Origin: Thalassotalea_B piscium_A
GTDB taxonomy: Bacteria > Pseudomonadota > Gammaproteobacteria > Enterobacterales > Alteromonadaceae
Direction: 5' to 3'
NCBI GenBank assembly: GCA_049347715.1
Contig: CP186339.1
Coordinates: forward strand, 4,092,001-4,156,000
Length of the DNA: 64,000 nt
The translations under genes and the position numbers were made by a program. Positions within the stretch are counted from its first letter, which is position 1; each line of letters starts with the position of its first letter. Under the pieces are notes generated by a model, which did not search any database, was not told the DNA's origin, and worked only from the letters and a program-made list of their open reading frames with translations. Shown piece by piece: positions 16,896 through 25,374 of this stretch.

Positions 16896-17993
16896 TTACA
16901 TCATCACTAAATCATCTCGATGAACAACAACCTTACTTGGACACCAACCTAATATAGCAGTGATCTGGCTACTTTTCTGACCTTTAATGCGTGCTAAATC
17001 ACGCGCACTATATTGTGATATACCTTTAGCAATCACTTTATTGGTAACTTGATCAACAATTTCAATCGAGTCACCACTAGCAAACTCACCAACTAACGCA
17101 TTAATACCTGAAGGCAATAGTGATGCCCCATTTTCTTGTACTGCAGTAACAGCACCTTGATCGATAATAATTTTACCATTACTTTTCAAGGTATACTTCA
17201 ACCAATGCTTACGCGCTTTATTAGCTGCATGCTTAGCTAAAAATTGTGTGCCTGGGTTTTCCCCTAATAATAATTTATCAAAAACCTCGGCATTCCTACC
17301 ATTGACGATATAAGTGACTATGCCATTTTCAACGGCTTTTTCCGCCGCTTGAATTTTTGTTTTCATTCCGCCAGTGGCAATAGGGTTATTGGTAGTACCA
17401 GCCATTGCATATATTGCATCGTTAATTTCAGCTATTTCAGGGATCAAAATGGCGTCGTTATGCTGACGAGGGTCTTTATCATAAACCCCATTGATATCAC
17501 TTAGTATAAATAAGCTATCTGCCTCACTGACTAAAGCAACTAATGCCGCTAAATTATCATTATCACCCACTTTTAGCTCATCAGTTGCCACCGTATCGTT
17601 CTCATTAACAATAGGGATCACGCCATTTTCTAATAAAATTCTCAGGGTATTTTTAATATTAATATAGCGCTCGCGATCTTTTAAATCAGCATGTGTGATT
17701 AATAACTGGCTACAAGGGACATCGAAAAAGCGTTGCCAATTAGCCATCATTTTCATTTGACCAACTGAAGCCATTGCTTGCTTATTTGGTATTGAAGGAA
17801 TTTGAGAATGGTGTTGAATCACATGGCGACCTGCGGCAACGCTGCCAGAAGAGACTAAAATAACTTGCTTACCTGCTTTATGGCATTCATTAATAAAGCG
17901 GGCAATGGCGAGTAAATACTTACCACTACAACCATTATTATCAGGAGCAACTAGCGCACTTCCTACCTTAATAACAATACGATTGAATTTCAT
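16896..17993 (-). CDS. proB: Glutamate 5-kinase
   Basis: First enzyme of proline synthesis, phosphorylating glutamate with ATP and normally feedback-inhibited by proline. It has 365 residues (E. coli 367). The amino-acid kinase domain shows RIVIKVGSALVA, VILVSSGSVAAGR, IPIVNENDTVATDELKVGDND and GTGGM-like IATGGMKTKIQAAEKA; a C-terminal PUA domain follows (about residues 275-365, KIIIDQGAVTAV to SKVVVHRDDLV). The start has a strong GGGGGAGAG ribosome binding site. It is the first gene of proBA. Confidence 0.97.
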   Translation of the reverse strand: MKFNRIVIKVGSALVAPDNNGCSGKYLLAIARFINECHKAGKQVILVSSGSVAAGRHVIQHHSQIPSIPNKQAMASVGQMKMMANWQRFFDVPCSQLLITHADLKDRERYINIKNTLRILLENGVIPIVNENDTVATDELKVGDNDNLAALVALVSEADSLFILSDINGVYDKDPRQHNDAILIPEIAEINDAIYAMAGTTNNPIATGGMKTKIQAAEKAVENGIVTYIVNGRNAEVFDKLLLGENPGTQFLAKHAANKARKHWLKYTLKSNGKIIIDQGAVTAVQENGASLLPSGINALVGEFASGDSIEIVDQVTNKVIAKGISQYSARDLARIKGQKSSQITAILGWCPSKVVVHRDDLVMM

Positions 17994-18410
17994 TTACTCT
18001 CCCCCTTAATTTGATACTAAAGCATGCACCGAAAAGAGGGTAAGTTGCAAACGACTTTTCTTATTATTTTAGATAATATCGCTATTATCATGAACTTTTA
18101 GCAATATAGAATACAAACCCTATTTTTTAGTGGTTAAATGTAAATAATTCCTATTAGTTTTCATCAATAATTTTTATTTGATTTATATTCAACCAACACC
18201 TTAACTCTTTGCCAACCACCATTAAGACTGTAAATAGTAACATTTTGTTACAAGCTCTATAGATATGATTTATCTTTTATAAGCATTTGCTAAGAAATTC
18301 AATCAATTTTCGATATAAACACTAAATTTAATCTTATTATTTTAACTACTGCAAAAAAGCTCAAATAATATTATTATATAAGCTGATTTACTCAATTATA
18401 TAAATGCTTT
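17994..18410. other. AT-rich divergent gap between proB and the acyltransferase gene
   Basis: This 417-base region has no supportable gene. It must hold the promoters of proBA and of the acyltransferase-channel pair. The only symmetric site I see is GTAACA-TTT-TGTTAC (18238-18252), which is operator-like. The rest is very AT-rich without clear hairpins. Confidence 0.5.
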
Positions 18411-19307
18411 ATGTTGAATTTTTTACCTTCTCCTTTAATTGGTCTTTTATCGTTTAGTTTCTATGCACTAAATACATTAATTTGGTTAATCCCTATTATT
18501 GTTTTTTCTATTTTAAAAGCACTTATGCCTTTTAAATTCTGGCAGAAAATATTTAGTTACTTACTCGACCATATGGCCGGTAATTGGGTAGCAGTTAACA
18601 CAATAAATCAGAAACTATTCACTAAACTCTCTATTGATGTTTCTGGTCTTGAAGATCTAAATCTTAAACAATGGTATTTAGTAGTATGTAATCACCAATC
18701 TTGGGTTGATATTCTCATCCTGCAACGGGTGTTACATGGTAAAATCCCCTTCTTAAAGTTTTTCTTAAAAAAAGAACTCATTTATGTCCCGTTCCTCGGA
18801 ATTGCTTGGTGGGCGCTCGACTTTCCTTTTATGAAACGCTACAGCCAAGGTTTTATTAAAAAACATCCACACCTAAAAGGTAAGGATATTGAAACAACCA
18901 AAAAAGCTTGTGCAAAATTTAAGTATAAACCTGTTAGTGTGATGAATTTTATTGAAGGAACACGTTTTACCGATGAGAAGCATCAAAAACAAAATACTCA
19001 TTTTGATCACTTATTAAAACCCAAGGCGGGTGGCATAGGTTTTGTTCTTTCAACTATGGGTGAGAACTTAAACAAAATCGTCAATGTCACAATATACTAT
19101 CCGGAAGGATCACCAAACTTTCTTGATTTTCTCTGTGGAAAAATGCATCAAGTAAAAGTTGTTATAGACACTAAAGACATCGATGAAAATTTATTAGGTG
19201 ATTATGTTAATGATAGACGTTACAAAATCAGCTTCCAAAAATGGGTTAATCAATTGTGGATAGAAAAAGATCAATTGTTAGACCAATTAAAAAATAATAA
19301 TCGCTAG
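18411..19307 (+). CDS. 1-acyl-sn-glycerol-3-phosphate acyltransferase-like protein (YihG type)
   Basis: A 298-residue membrane-bound acyltransferase of the PlsC/LPLAT superfamily. The HX4D motif is NHQSWVD, the substrate motif is FIEGTRFTDEK, and PFLGIAWWALDFPFMKRYS gives the third block. An N-terminal hydrophobic stretch (about residues 10-40) anchors it. Size and the FMKRYS/KAGGIGFVLSTMGE segments resemble E. coli YihG (310 residues), which acylates lysophosphatidic acid. It is followed after eight bases by a mechanosensitive channel gene, so the two are probably cotranscribed and both concern the membrane. Confidence 0.86.
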   Translation: MLNFLPSPLIGLLSFSFYALNTLIWLIPIIVFSILKALMPFKFWQKIFSYLLDHMAGNWVAVNTINQKLFTKLSIDVSGLEDLNLKQWYLVVCNHQSWVDILILQRVLHGKIPFLKFFLKKELIYVPFLGIAWWALDFPFMKRYSQGFIKKHPHLKGKDIETTKKACAKFKYKPVSVMNFIEGTRFTDEKHQKQNTHFDHLLKPKAGGIGFVLSTMGENLNKIVNVTIYYPEGSPNFLDFLCGKMHQVKVVIDTKDIDENLLGDYVNDRRYKISFQKWVNQLWIEKDQLLDQLKNNNR

Positions 19308-19315
19308 GAAAGTAA

Positions 19316-20560
19316 ATGCTTGAGTTAATAACACAATGGCTAAGTGAGAATGGGATATCTCAACTTAACTTAGATCTAACAGCTTCATTCGTCGGTAATA
19401 TTTGTATTATTGTCTTATGCGCCCTTAGCTATTACTTAGCTAAACATCAGCTATTAAGGTTAGTCAAAAAAATAGTGATTCATTCGAATAATACTTGGGA
19501 TGATTTATTTCTTGAACATAACGTATTTCAACGAATCGCACTAACCTTACCTTATTTAGTTTTATTATTTTTAGTCCCTTTATTTACTCAGGAAGATACT
19601 TTATACCAACATTTTCTATTAACGGTGGCTAAAATTGCTATTTGTTTTCAAGTGGCTCGTTCAATTTCATCATTGCTAAACGTTATCAAAAGCATTTATG
19701 AACGAAAAGCCAGCGAACGCTATTTACCCTTAAATTCAACAATCCAAGTCATTAAATTACTCGTCTATTTAATCGCAACTATCTTATCTATTTCTTATAT
19801 TTTAGATCGCTCTCCTTTCTATCTATTAAGTGGTATAGGGGCATTAACTGCCGTCTTGTTATTGGTCTTTCAAGATACAATCAAAGGGTTAGTGGCGAGT
19901 ATTCAAATTTCGGCTAATAAAATGGTTGCTCCAGGCGATTGGATTGAAATACCACAATATGGCGCCGATGGCGATGTACTTGAAATAGGCTTAAATACGG
20001 TAAAAGTACAAAATTTCGATCGCACAGTAACGACAGTGCCAACTTATGCCTTAATTAGTGGCTCTTTTAAAAACTGGAGAGATATGCTCAACTCCGGAGG
20101 CAGACGGATTAAACGTGCTCTGCATATCGATATCACAAGTATTGATTTTTATAATAAAGAACAAATAGAAGCACTTAAAAAAATACGTTTACTTGCTCCT
20201 TACCTAAAAGAAAAAACCGAACAACTTGAGGCGCATGCAAAAGAGCATCATTTAACGGAAGATGATGTAAATAGCCGTCAACTTACTAATATAGGTACCT
20301 TTAGAGCATATGTTGAAGCCTATTTGAAACAACATGAAAAGGTACATAAAAATATGACCTGTATGGTTAGACAACTTCCGGCAACGGCAGCGGGCTTACC
20401 ATTAGAGTTATATTTTTTCAGTAACGATCAAAATTGGGTGAATTATGAAAACATTCAAGCAGATATATTTGACCATTTATTTGCAATGGCCAAATTTTTT
20501 GATCTGCGCCTTTTCCAACACCCTAGTAGCAACGATTGGCAAGCGTTTCAACGACAATAA
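19316..20560 (+). CDS. Mechanosensitive ion channel, MscS family, YbdG-like
   Basis: A 414-residue channel protein that aligns along its length with E. coli YbdG (MscM, 415 residues). About five N-terminal membrane segments precede the MscS pore and beta domain: LLSGIGALTAVLLLVFQDTIKGLVASIQIS, then PGDWIEIPQYGADGDVLEIGLNTVKVQNFDRT. The cytoplasmic part includes NWRDMLNSGGRRIKRALHID and MVRQLPATAAGLPLELYFFS. It should release solutes on hypo-osmotic shock. It is encoded eight bases behind the acyltransferase gene and convergent with tesB. Confidence 0.9.
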   Translation: MLELITQWLSENGISQLNLDLTASFVGNICIIVLCALSYYLAKHQLLRLVKKIVIHSNNTWDDLFLEHNVFQRIALTLPYLVLLFLVPLFTQEDTLYQHFLLTVAKIAICFQVARSISSLLNVIKSIYERKASERYLPLNSTIQVIKLLVYLIATILSISYILDRSPFYLLSGIGALTAVLLLVFQDTIKGLVASIQISANKMVAPGDWIEIPQYGADGDVLEIGLNTVKVQNFDRTVTTVPTYALISGSFKNWRDMLNSGGRRIKRALHIDITSIDFYNKEQIEALKKIRLLAPYLKEKTEQLEAHAKEHHLTEDDVNSRQLTNIGTFRAYVEAYLKQHEKVHKNMTCMVRQLPATAAGLPLELYFFSNDQNWVNYENIQADIFDHLFAMAKFFDLRLFQHPSSNDWQAFQRQ

Positions 20561-20568
20561 GGTATCTC

Positions 20569-21426
20569 TTAACGTTGACGCATAACACCTTCTTGCATCG
20601 TACTGGCGACTAGCTCTCCAGTACGAGCAAAAATTTGACCACGAACTAAGCCTCTTCCCCCCATCGTTGTTGGACTTTCAATAACATACAATAACCAATC
20701 ATCCATACGAAAAGGGCGATGAAACCACATAGAATGATCAATAGTCGCCAACTGAAAATTAGGGTGCCAGTAACTCACTCCATGAGTAAATAAAGCTGTC
20801 GGTAGAAAATGAAAATCAGATGTATAAGCGAGCATATAATTATGCACGCGTAAATCATCTGGAAGTTGACCATTAGCTTTAATCCACATATGACACACAG
20901 GTGCCATTTTTTCAGGTTTTATCCAGTTATATTGCTCTACCGGACGGAGTTCGATAGGTTTTTCTGCCAAAAATTTATCGCGAACCGCCTCAGGAATAAA
21001 ATGTTGATTTTCAATGATATAATCATGATATGAAGGCACTTCTTCTGGTGGTGGCACAATTGGCATTTTATTTTGATGATCAAATCCATCTTCAGGCGCT
21101 TGAAACGAAGCTGTTAGATAGAAAATCACCTTGCCATTTTGCAGCGCTTTAACACGACGAGTAGTAAAGCTTTGTCCATCTCGAATATTTTCAACTTCAT
21201 AAACAACTGGTTTTGTAGCATCTCCAGGTCTTAAGAAATAGGAATGTAGAGAATGTACATGCCGATTCGACTCAACTGTCTCTTGCGCAGCAGATAATGC
21301 TTGCCCCATGACTTGTCCACCGAATAAGGCTCTAAAGCCTAAATCTTGGCTCTGACCACGATACAACCCTTGCTCTATAGACTCTAATGTTAAAAGGCTT
21401 AATAGTTCATCTAATACTTGGCTCAT
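20569..21426 (-). CDS. tesB: Acyl-CoA thioesterase II
   Basis: Double-hotdog thioesterase hydrolysing medium- and long-chain acyl-CoA. It has 285 residues (E. coli 286). Landmarks are EQGLYRGQSQDLGFRALFGGQVMGQAL near the N-terminus, LHSYFLRPGDATKPVVYEVE, and the C-terminal active-site block LATIDHSMWFHRPFRMDDWLLYV followed by GRGLVRGQIFARTGELVASTMQEG. It is a single minus-strand gene convergent with the channel gene; the upstream region has a perfect 13-bp palindrome and a duplicated 30-base element. Confidence 0.96.
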   Translation of the reverse strand: MSQVLDELLSLLTLESIEQGLYRGQSQDLGFRALFGGQVMGQALSAAQETVESNRHVHSLHSYFLRPGDATKPVVYEVENIRDGQSFTTRRVKALQNGKVIFYLTASFQAPEDGFDHQNKMPIVPPPEEVPSYHDYIIENQHFIPEAVRDKFLAEKPIELRPVEQYNWIKPEKMAPVCHMWIKANGQLPDDLRVHNYMLAYTSDFHFLPTALFTHGVSYWHPNFQLATIDHSMWFHRPFRMDDWLLYVIESPTTMGGRGLVRGQIFARTGELVASTMQEGVMRQR

Positions 21427-21460
21427 TACTCGTTACCGTTAACTTGATGATATTCTGAAA

Positions 21461-21490
21461 TAAATATACGTTAATACTAACGTATATTTA
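21461..21490. repeat. Perfect 13-bp inverted repeat upstream of tesB
   Basis: TAAATATACGTTA (21461-21473) and TAACGTATATTTA (21478-21490) are exact complements with a four-base spacer (ATAC). It sits 35 bases upstream of the tesB start, in the divergent region. Shape and place suit a repressor operator over the tesB promoter. Confidence 0.6.
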
Positions 21491-21491
21491 A

Positions 21492-21560
21492 CACTGGTTC
21501 TATCAGTATCAACTCCGAACGCAAATTGTACACTGGTACTATCAGTACCTACTTTGAACG
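21492..21560. repeat. Imperfect 30-base direct repeat with internal dyad
   Basis: Copies at 21492-21521 and 21531-21560 share CACTGGT-x-CTATCAGTA and the ending GAACG, with a 39-base period. The second copy contains the dyad GGTACT-ATC-AGTACC; in the first it is degenerate. Together with the adjacent palindrome this is an unusually structured intergenic region. Confidence 0.6.
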
Positions 21561-21639
21561 TAATAAGTTGTAATAGATAAAAAATTGAGATATTGTCGAG
21601 TTATATGAGTTATTCATTTTTATTATTATCGAGGTTTTA

Positions 21640-21894
21640 GTGCAAGCAATGATGGATAGAGAAGTGTTATTAGAAAGAAGACACTATACTCCTGAACAAG
21701 CAACACTTTGGGATAAGTTATCTTTAGCTCAAAAATTTGCCGCAAGTAGCTTAACGCAATTTGGTTATGATCTTGTCTTTATCCGTACAGGCACTGTTGG
21801 TAATATTGCAGTATTAGTCTGCGACGGTAACCCTGCAACAATTACTGACGATGGTGAAATTAACACCAGTCCTGAAATCATTATCCGCCCTTAA
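21640..21894 (+). CDS. Conserved-looking small protein of unknown function
   Basis: An 84-residue protein (MQAMMDREVLLERRHYTPEQ) that I do not assign to a named family. It has a helical N-terminal half (TLWDKLSLAQKFAASSLTQFGYDL) and a beta-rich C-terminal half (FIRTGTVGNIAVLVCDGNPATI), no signal peptide and no membrane segment. I favour the GTG at 21640 because GAGG lies five bases upstream; the ATG at 21649 would be 14 bases from it. It stands alone between the tesB upstream repeats and a terminator-like hairpin. Confidence 0.72.
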   Translation: MQAMMDREVLLERRHYTPEQATLWDKLSLAQKFAASSLTQFGYDLVFIRTGTVGNIAVLVCDGNPATITDDGEINTSPEIIIRP

Positions 21895-21903
21895 TTCATA
21901 AAT

Positions 21904-21938
21904 GGGGAACTCATTATCAATTAATGTAATGTTCCCTT
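21904..21938. terminator. Weak hairpin between convergent genes
   Basis: GGGAAC (21905-21910) pairs with GTTCCC (21931-21936), with further partial pairing of TCATTA and TAATG inside, followed by TTCTTAG. It lies between the 84-residue gene and the convergent TPR-GGDEF gene. Confidence 0.4.
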
Positions 21939-22006
21939 CTTAGATCATCACTTCCCCTAATTTCAATATCTATACACTATCTGCCATATAACTAATTGAG
22001 CTAATA

Positions 22007-23860
22007 TTACTTATTAAAAGTGGCATATTCTGAACGTTTAGATTCGCTTAACCGTGACAAAAAGATAAAAGGATCGATATCTTGTACACTCGGTGACTCT
22101 GTCGAATAGCTAATTTTTACAGAAAAATCGCCTAAATTTGCAAAAAACCGTGTTTTTAATGCATTCGACAGCAAGTTTAATTTACCTTGTAAGCTCTCTT
22201 TGCTTTGGTGGGGTGAGATAAATAAATACTCGCCATCTTTAATGAGTCCAACCCGATCAAATTCACTTACATACTCATTAATCAAAATACCAAAGGTTTT
22301 AACCACTTCTGCAACTACTTTTTTATTAAAACGAAAAGTAAGCTCTTGCCAATTATCAATTGATAAATAACCAATCGACAAAATATATTCAAATTTTCGC
22401 GCTTCCTTGTACTTTAGTTGATACATCTGTTTGGTTTGCGTTGGTGAGGCGATAAAATCTATGGGTTTTTCAACATCATCATAAGCTTTGTTTAATCGCG
22501 AATTTCTTTGGTTTAAATATAAATAACAAGAAAAAACAATCAAAATAAACAATAGAGTGATTAACATATAAATTACTTTTTTCGCATCTTGATATTTTTC
22601 AAAATAGGACTGACGTAGGTCAGAATGTTCAGCAACATTCAATGCTATTTGGCGATTTTGTAAATCTAATGAACCATCCATAACATTCTGAGTAAATAGT
22701 GGTTTTTGAAAATAGTACTGTTGATAAAAGGTGACTTGCTTTTTATAAGCATCAAATGCTTTTGAATAGTTATTTTGATCAACATACATCTCAGCAAGTA
22801 AGCTATAAAGTTCTAACTGGTCGTAGCTAACTTCAATACTTTTAGTTAACACCTCTACCCGTTCAAGTATTGAATAAGAAGCTAATTTATCATCCATTTC
22901 CGCGTAAGCTTTAGCTAAAGCAATTAAGGCGGATAAATGAGGAGCACCAAAACTTTCACTCTGAAGTTGTATTTCAGCGGCCTTTAAATGCTCAATTGAT
23001 TTTTGAATACTTTGTTGCTGCAATAATACTTTACCTAGCCCTAAATCGGCAAAAGCGACACGTATAGGTAGTTGATTTTTGGTAGCTAATTGCTTCGCCT
23101 GATAAAAACCGCTATAAGCATCATCAAGCCTATTTAACTTTAAATCGATTAAAGCGAGATAATAGTAACTACGATCTATGGCTTCCATTCTGCCTGATTC
23201 AAAGCGTAGTTTAATTGCCTTGTTGTATAATGTTTTCGCCACGAAATAATCATGCTGATATAAATGAGCCAAGGCAAGAATTTCAATCACATCTAAATGA
23301 TCTTTGAACTCGTCATTATCAAGCAATAATTGTGAAATTTCTTTTAGTTCTTGATATGCCTTAGAATTATTTGCTATTAGTGCATTTGACATTGCGCTAT
23401 AACTAAGGGCGATCAATAAATATTTAACCGGCGCCACTTGTCTAGACAAAATCACTGCTTGTTGTGCAAATTTGTTTACTTGATGAAAATGCCCTTCAAC
23501 ATAATGACCTGCAGCTAATTTAAGTAAAAGATCGATTTTAAGTACATTATCAATCCCTACTAAGGCAATGCCATCTCGAGCAAATTGTATTGATTTACCT
23601 AAATCTCCCTTATTTTCAGCGATATTCGCTAATAGGATATACACTTTTGCGACAGTATTTGTACTGTAAAAATGGCGCTTCCTAATAATATTATTTGCAA
23701 GTGATAACACTTCTTCAGCATGCAGTGTTTCTTTCTCCTGCAAGAATAGAAACTCAACCTGCTTTATATTATCAACAACCCCCATAGTTTGGGCTAAGGC
23801 ATGACGACTAAATACGACGAGAATCAATATAAGTAAACAAGACATGGTACTAAGTTTCAT
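22007..23860 (-). CDS. Periplasmic TPR protein with degenerate GGDEF domain
   Basis: A 617-residue protein. A signal peptide (MKLSTMSCLLILILVVFSRH) leads to a long helical TPR region (about residues 30-400, for example SYYYLALIDLKLNRLDDAYSGFYQAKQLA). One membrane segment (YMLITLLFILIVFSCYLYL) is followed by a C-terminal domain with a GGDEF-like pattern in which the signature reads IKDGEYLFI, so catalysis is unlikely. I chose ATG 23860, preceded by a perfect AGGAGG; a longer frame to 23902 lacks this. The protein may sense envelope signals and act by protein contact. It is divergent from the riboswitch-preceded diguanylate cyclase. Confidence 0.82.
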   Translation of the reverse strand: MKLSTMSCLLILILVVFSRHALAQTMGVVDNIKQVEFLFLQEKETLHAEEVLSLANNIIRKRHFYSTNTVAKVYILLANIAENKGDLGKSIQFARDGIALVGIDNVLKIDLLLKLAAGHYVEGHFHQVNKFAQQAVILSRQVAPVKYLLIALSYSAMSNALIANNSKAYQELKEISQLLLDNDEFKDHLDVIEILALAHLYQHDYFVAKTLYNKAIKLRFESGRMEAIDRSYYYLALIDLKLNRLDDAYSGFYQAKQLATKNQLPIRVAFADLGLGKVLLQQQSIQKSIEHLKAAEIQLQSESFGAPHLSALIALAKAYAEMDDKLASYSILERVEVLTKSIEVSYDQLELYSLLAEMYVDQNNYSKAFDAYKKQVTFYQQYYFQKPLFTQNVMDGSLDLQNRQIALNVAEHSDLRQSYFEKYQDAKKVIYMLITLLFILIVFSCYLYLNQRNSRLNKAYDDVEKPIDFIASPTQTKQMYQLKYKEARKFEYILSIGYLSIDNWQELTFRFNKKVVAEVVKTFGILINEYVSEFDRVGLIKDGEYLFISPHQSKESLQGKLNLLSNALKTRFFANLGDFSVKISYSTESPSVQDIDPFIFLSRLSESKRSEYATFNK

Positions 23861-23995
23861 CAATTCCTCCTCTTTTAATCTAATCAGCATCTCCAAATTC
23901 ACTCTACCATGACTCCCTTAGTGACACTAAGTTTTAAGATAATTATATTCAAGGTTTACAATAGATTTTTTTCACCTATAATAGTCATCGAGCTA

Positions 23996-24088
23996 CTAAA
24001 GCTTGAAAAGGGCAAATCTAATGAAAGTTAGAGACGCAAAGTTACCGACCTAAGGTTTATTCTATGGCAGCGGAACTACCGAATTTAG
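23996..24088 (+). ncRNA. Cyclic di-GMP-I riboswitch aptamer (GEMM-I)
   Basis: The sequence follows the GEMM-I consensus in order: GGGCAAA (24010-24016), P2 stem TCTAA/TTAGA with a GAAA loop, GACGCAAAG (24033-24041), P3 stem GTTaCCG/CGGAAC, CCTAAGG, ATGGCAGC and ACTACCGA. P1 can close as CTAAA (23996-24000) with TTTAG (24084-24088). The family binds cyclic di-GMP. It lies on the plus strand upstream of a diguanylate cyclase gene (24350), so it probably gives feedback on c-di-GMP synthesis. Confidence 0.9.
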
Positions 24089-24172
24089 ATATAGTGGGGG
24101 CTTATCTAAAACCAGTATTCTGTCTGTTGTTTCTGCCTCGGTAACTTTTGCGTGCCACCTTTCCTTTCTTTT
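24084..24172 (+). promoter_or_regulatory. Probable riboswitch expression platform
   Basis: TTTAGATA (24084-24091) and TATCTAAA (24103-24110) form a perfect 8-bp hairpin that competes with aptamer P1. Further on, TCGGTAACTTTTGCGT (24138-24153) is complementary, with one bulged T, to ACGCAAAGTTACCGA (24034-24048) in the aptamer core, and a pyrimidine-rich tract (TTTCCTTTCTTTT) follows. The long helix and the ligand-bound fold exclude each other. Whether ligand turns expression on or off cannot be settled by reading; terminator action in the unbound state is my first guess. Confidence 0.7.
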
Positions 24173-24349
24173 GTTCTATTGAATTAATTAAAATAGCTAT
24201 AAAATTCGTTATAAACTCGAATTTTCGACTATATTCGTTAATTACTCACTAATTTTGTATTTTTCTATAGAAGTTTTCATATTTTTACTAGAGAATGTAG
24301 AAATCAATACTTTTGCGTAAAATTACATGTTGTACATAAAAGGCGAGTT

Positions 24350-25363
24350 ATGAAACACCATGATTCTATTACACAAGCTGAGCAAAAGCTCACTCTTGCT
24401 ACTAAGCAGTTACAGCTCTGGAATTTACCCGCAACGCCGATCAATTATGCGGTGAGCTATGAATACATTACCGATAAAAATACCACATTAACCGCACTAA
24501 TTAATCAACAAATAGCTTCCGAAAAATCTCTTGATAACTTTTTTATTGAAGACGTTTATCGTCAATTACTCTTAGGTGGTGCCCAATTTCGTGATGAAAT
24601 GATCACCGATATTGATACAGTAATTAATCAAGTAAAAAGCAGTAGTCAAAAATCAGCCTTACAAGCAGAGCAATTTATTACAGACGTGGACAAGCATTCA
24701 GAGCAGCTTTATTCACATGACGAACATAAAATTAAACAAGCCTTATTACAGATTCATAAAGCATCTCGTAACTTCAAACTGCAACAACAACAATTAAATT
24801 TGCAGTTAGAGCAATCAAAAACCCAAACCGCTTCACTTCAAATGGAATTAGAAGAAATACGAAAAGAAGTATATTTAGACCCATTAACAGGACTATATAA
24901 TCGTAAAGCCTTAAATAAACATATTGAAGATTGGATAAAAGAAGATCCAAATAAAAGCTTAGCGGCCATTGTTATTAATGTTGATCAATTACAACAAGTA
25001 ACAGAGAAGTTTGGTAGCTTAATTAGTGATGTATTATTAGCTAAAATTGCAAACAAAGTCAGTAGTTATGTAGGAGATAGTGGGTTTCCAGTACGTTCAG
25101 GTGGTGATGAATTTACAATATTATATCCAGAAATTGAGTGTGCCCAGGCCTCGGAAATAGCAGAAAAAATTCGTCAAGGTGTTGAACGGTTACGATTTAT
25201 TAGTAGTAAAACAGGTATTCGATTACCTCAAATGACCATATCGCTTGGGGTAAAAAGTTTCGACTTAAGCAATAATGTTCATCAGATGATAGGTCAAACA
25301 CGTAATCTTGTTTCTGAAATGCACAAAAAATCTCAGTATAATCAGATAGCCATTGCCAGTTAA
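24350..25363 (+). CDS. Diguanylate cyclase (cytoplasmic, coiled coil-GGDEF)
   Basis: A 337-residue protein with no signal peptide or membrane segment. An N-terminal helical region (residues 1-135) is followed by a Gln-rich coiled coil (FKLQQQQLNLQLEQSKTQTA) and a GGDEF domain that starts at DPLTGLYNRKALN and has the intact active site VRSGGDEFTILYPE. The RxxD inhibitory site is absent: the residue six before GGDEF is Gly. It should make c-di-GMP from two GTP without product inhibition at a canonical I-site. AAGGCGAG serves as ribosome binding site. It is preceded by a c-di-GMP-I riboswitch about 180 bases upstream. Confidence 0.9.
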   Translation: MKHHDSITQAEQKLTLATKQLQLWNLPATPINYAVSYEYITDKNTTLTALINQQIASEKSLDNFFIEDVYRQLLLGGAQFRDEMITDIDTVINQVKSSSQKSALQAEQFITDVDKHSEQLYSHDEHKIKQALLQIHKASRNFKLQQQQLNLQLEQSKTQTASLQMELEEIRKEVYLDPLTGLYNRKALNKHIEDWIKEDPNKSLAAIVINVDQLQQVTEKFGSLISDVLLAKIANKVSSYVGDSGFPVRSGGDEFTILYPEIECAQASEIAEKIRQGVERLRFISSKTGIRLPQMTISLGVKSFDLSNNVHQMIGQTRNLVSEMHKKSQYNQIAIAS

Positions 25364-25374
25364 CACTTAGCAAA

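Larger units (their letters stand above)
23861..24349. other. Divergent 489-base gap holding the riboswitch
   Basis: Between the two GGDEF-family genes. Positions 23996-24172 hold the c-di-GMP riboswitch. The remaining 177 bases before the cyclase gene (24173-24349) are AT-rich and contain a second copy of the 10-mer ACTTTTGCGT (24309-24318), also present in the platform (24144-24153). I see no additional ORF. Confidence 0.6.
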
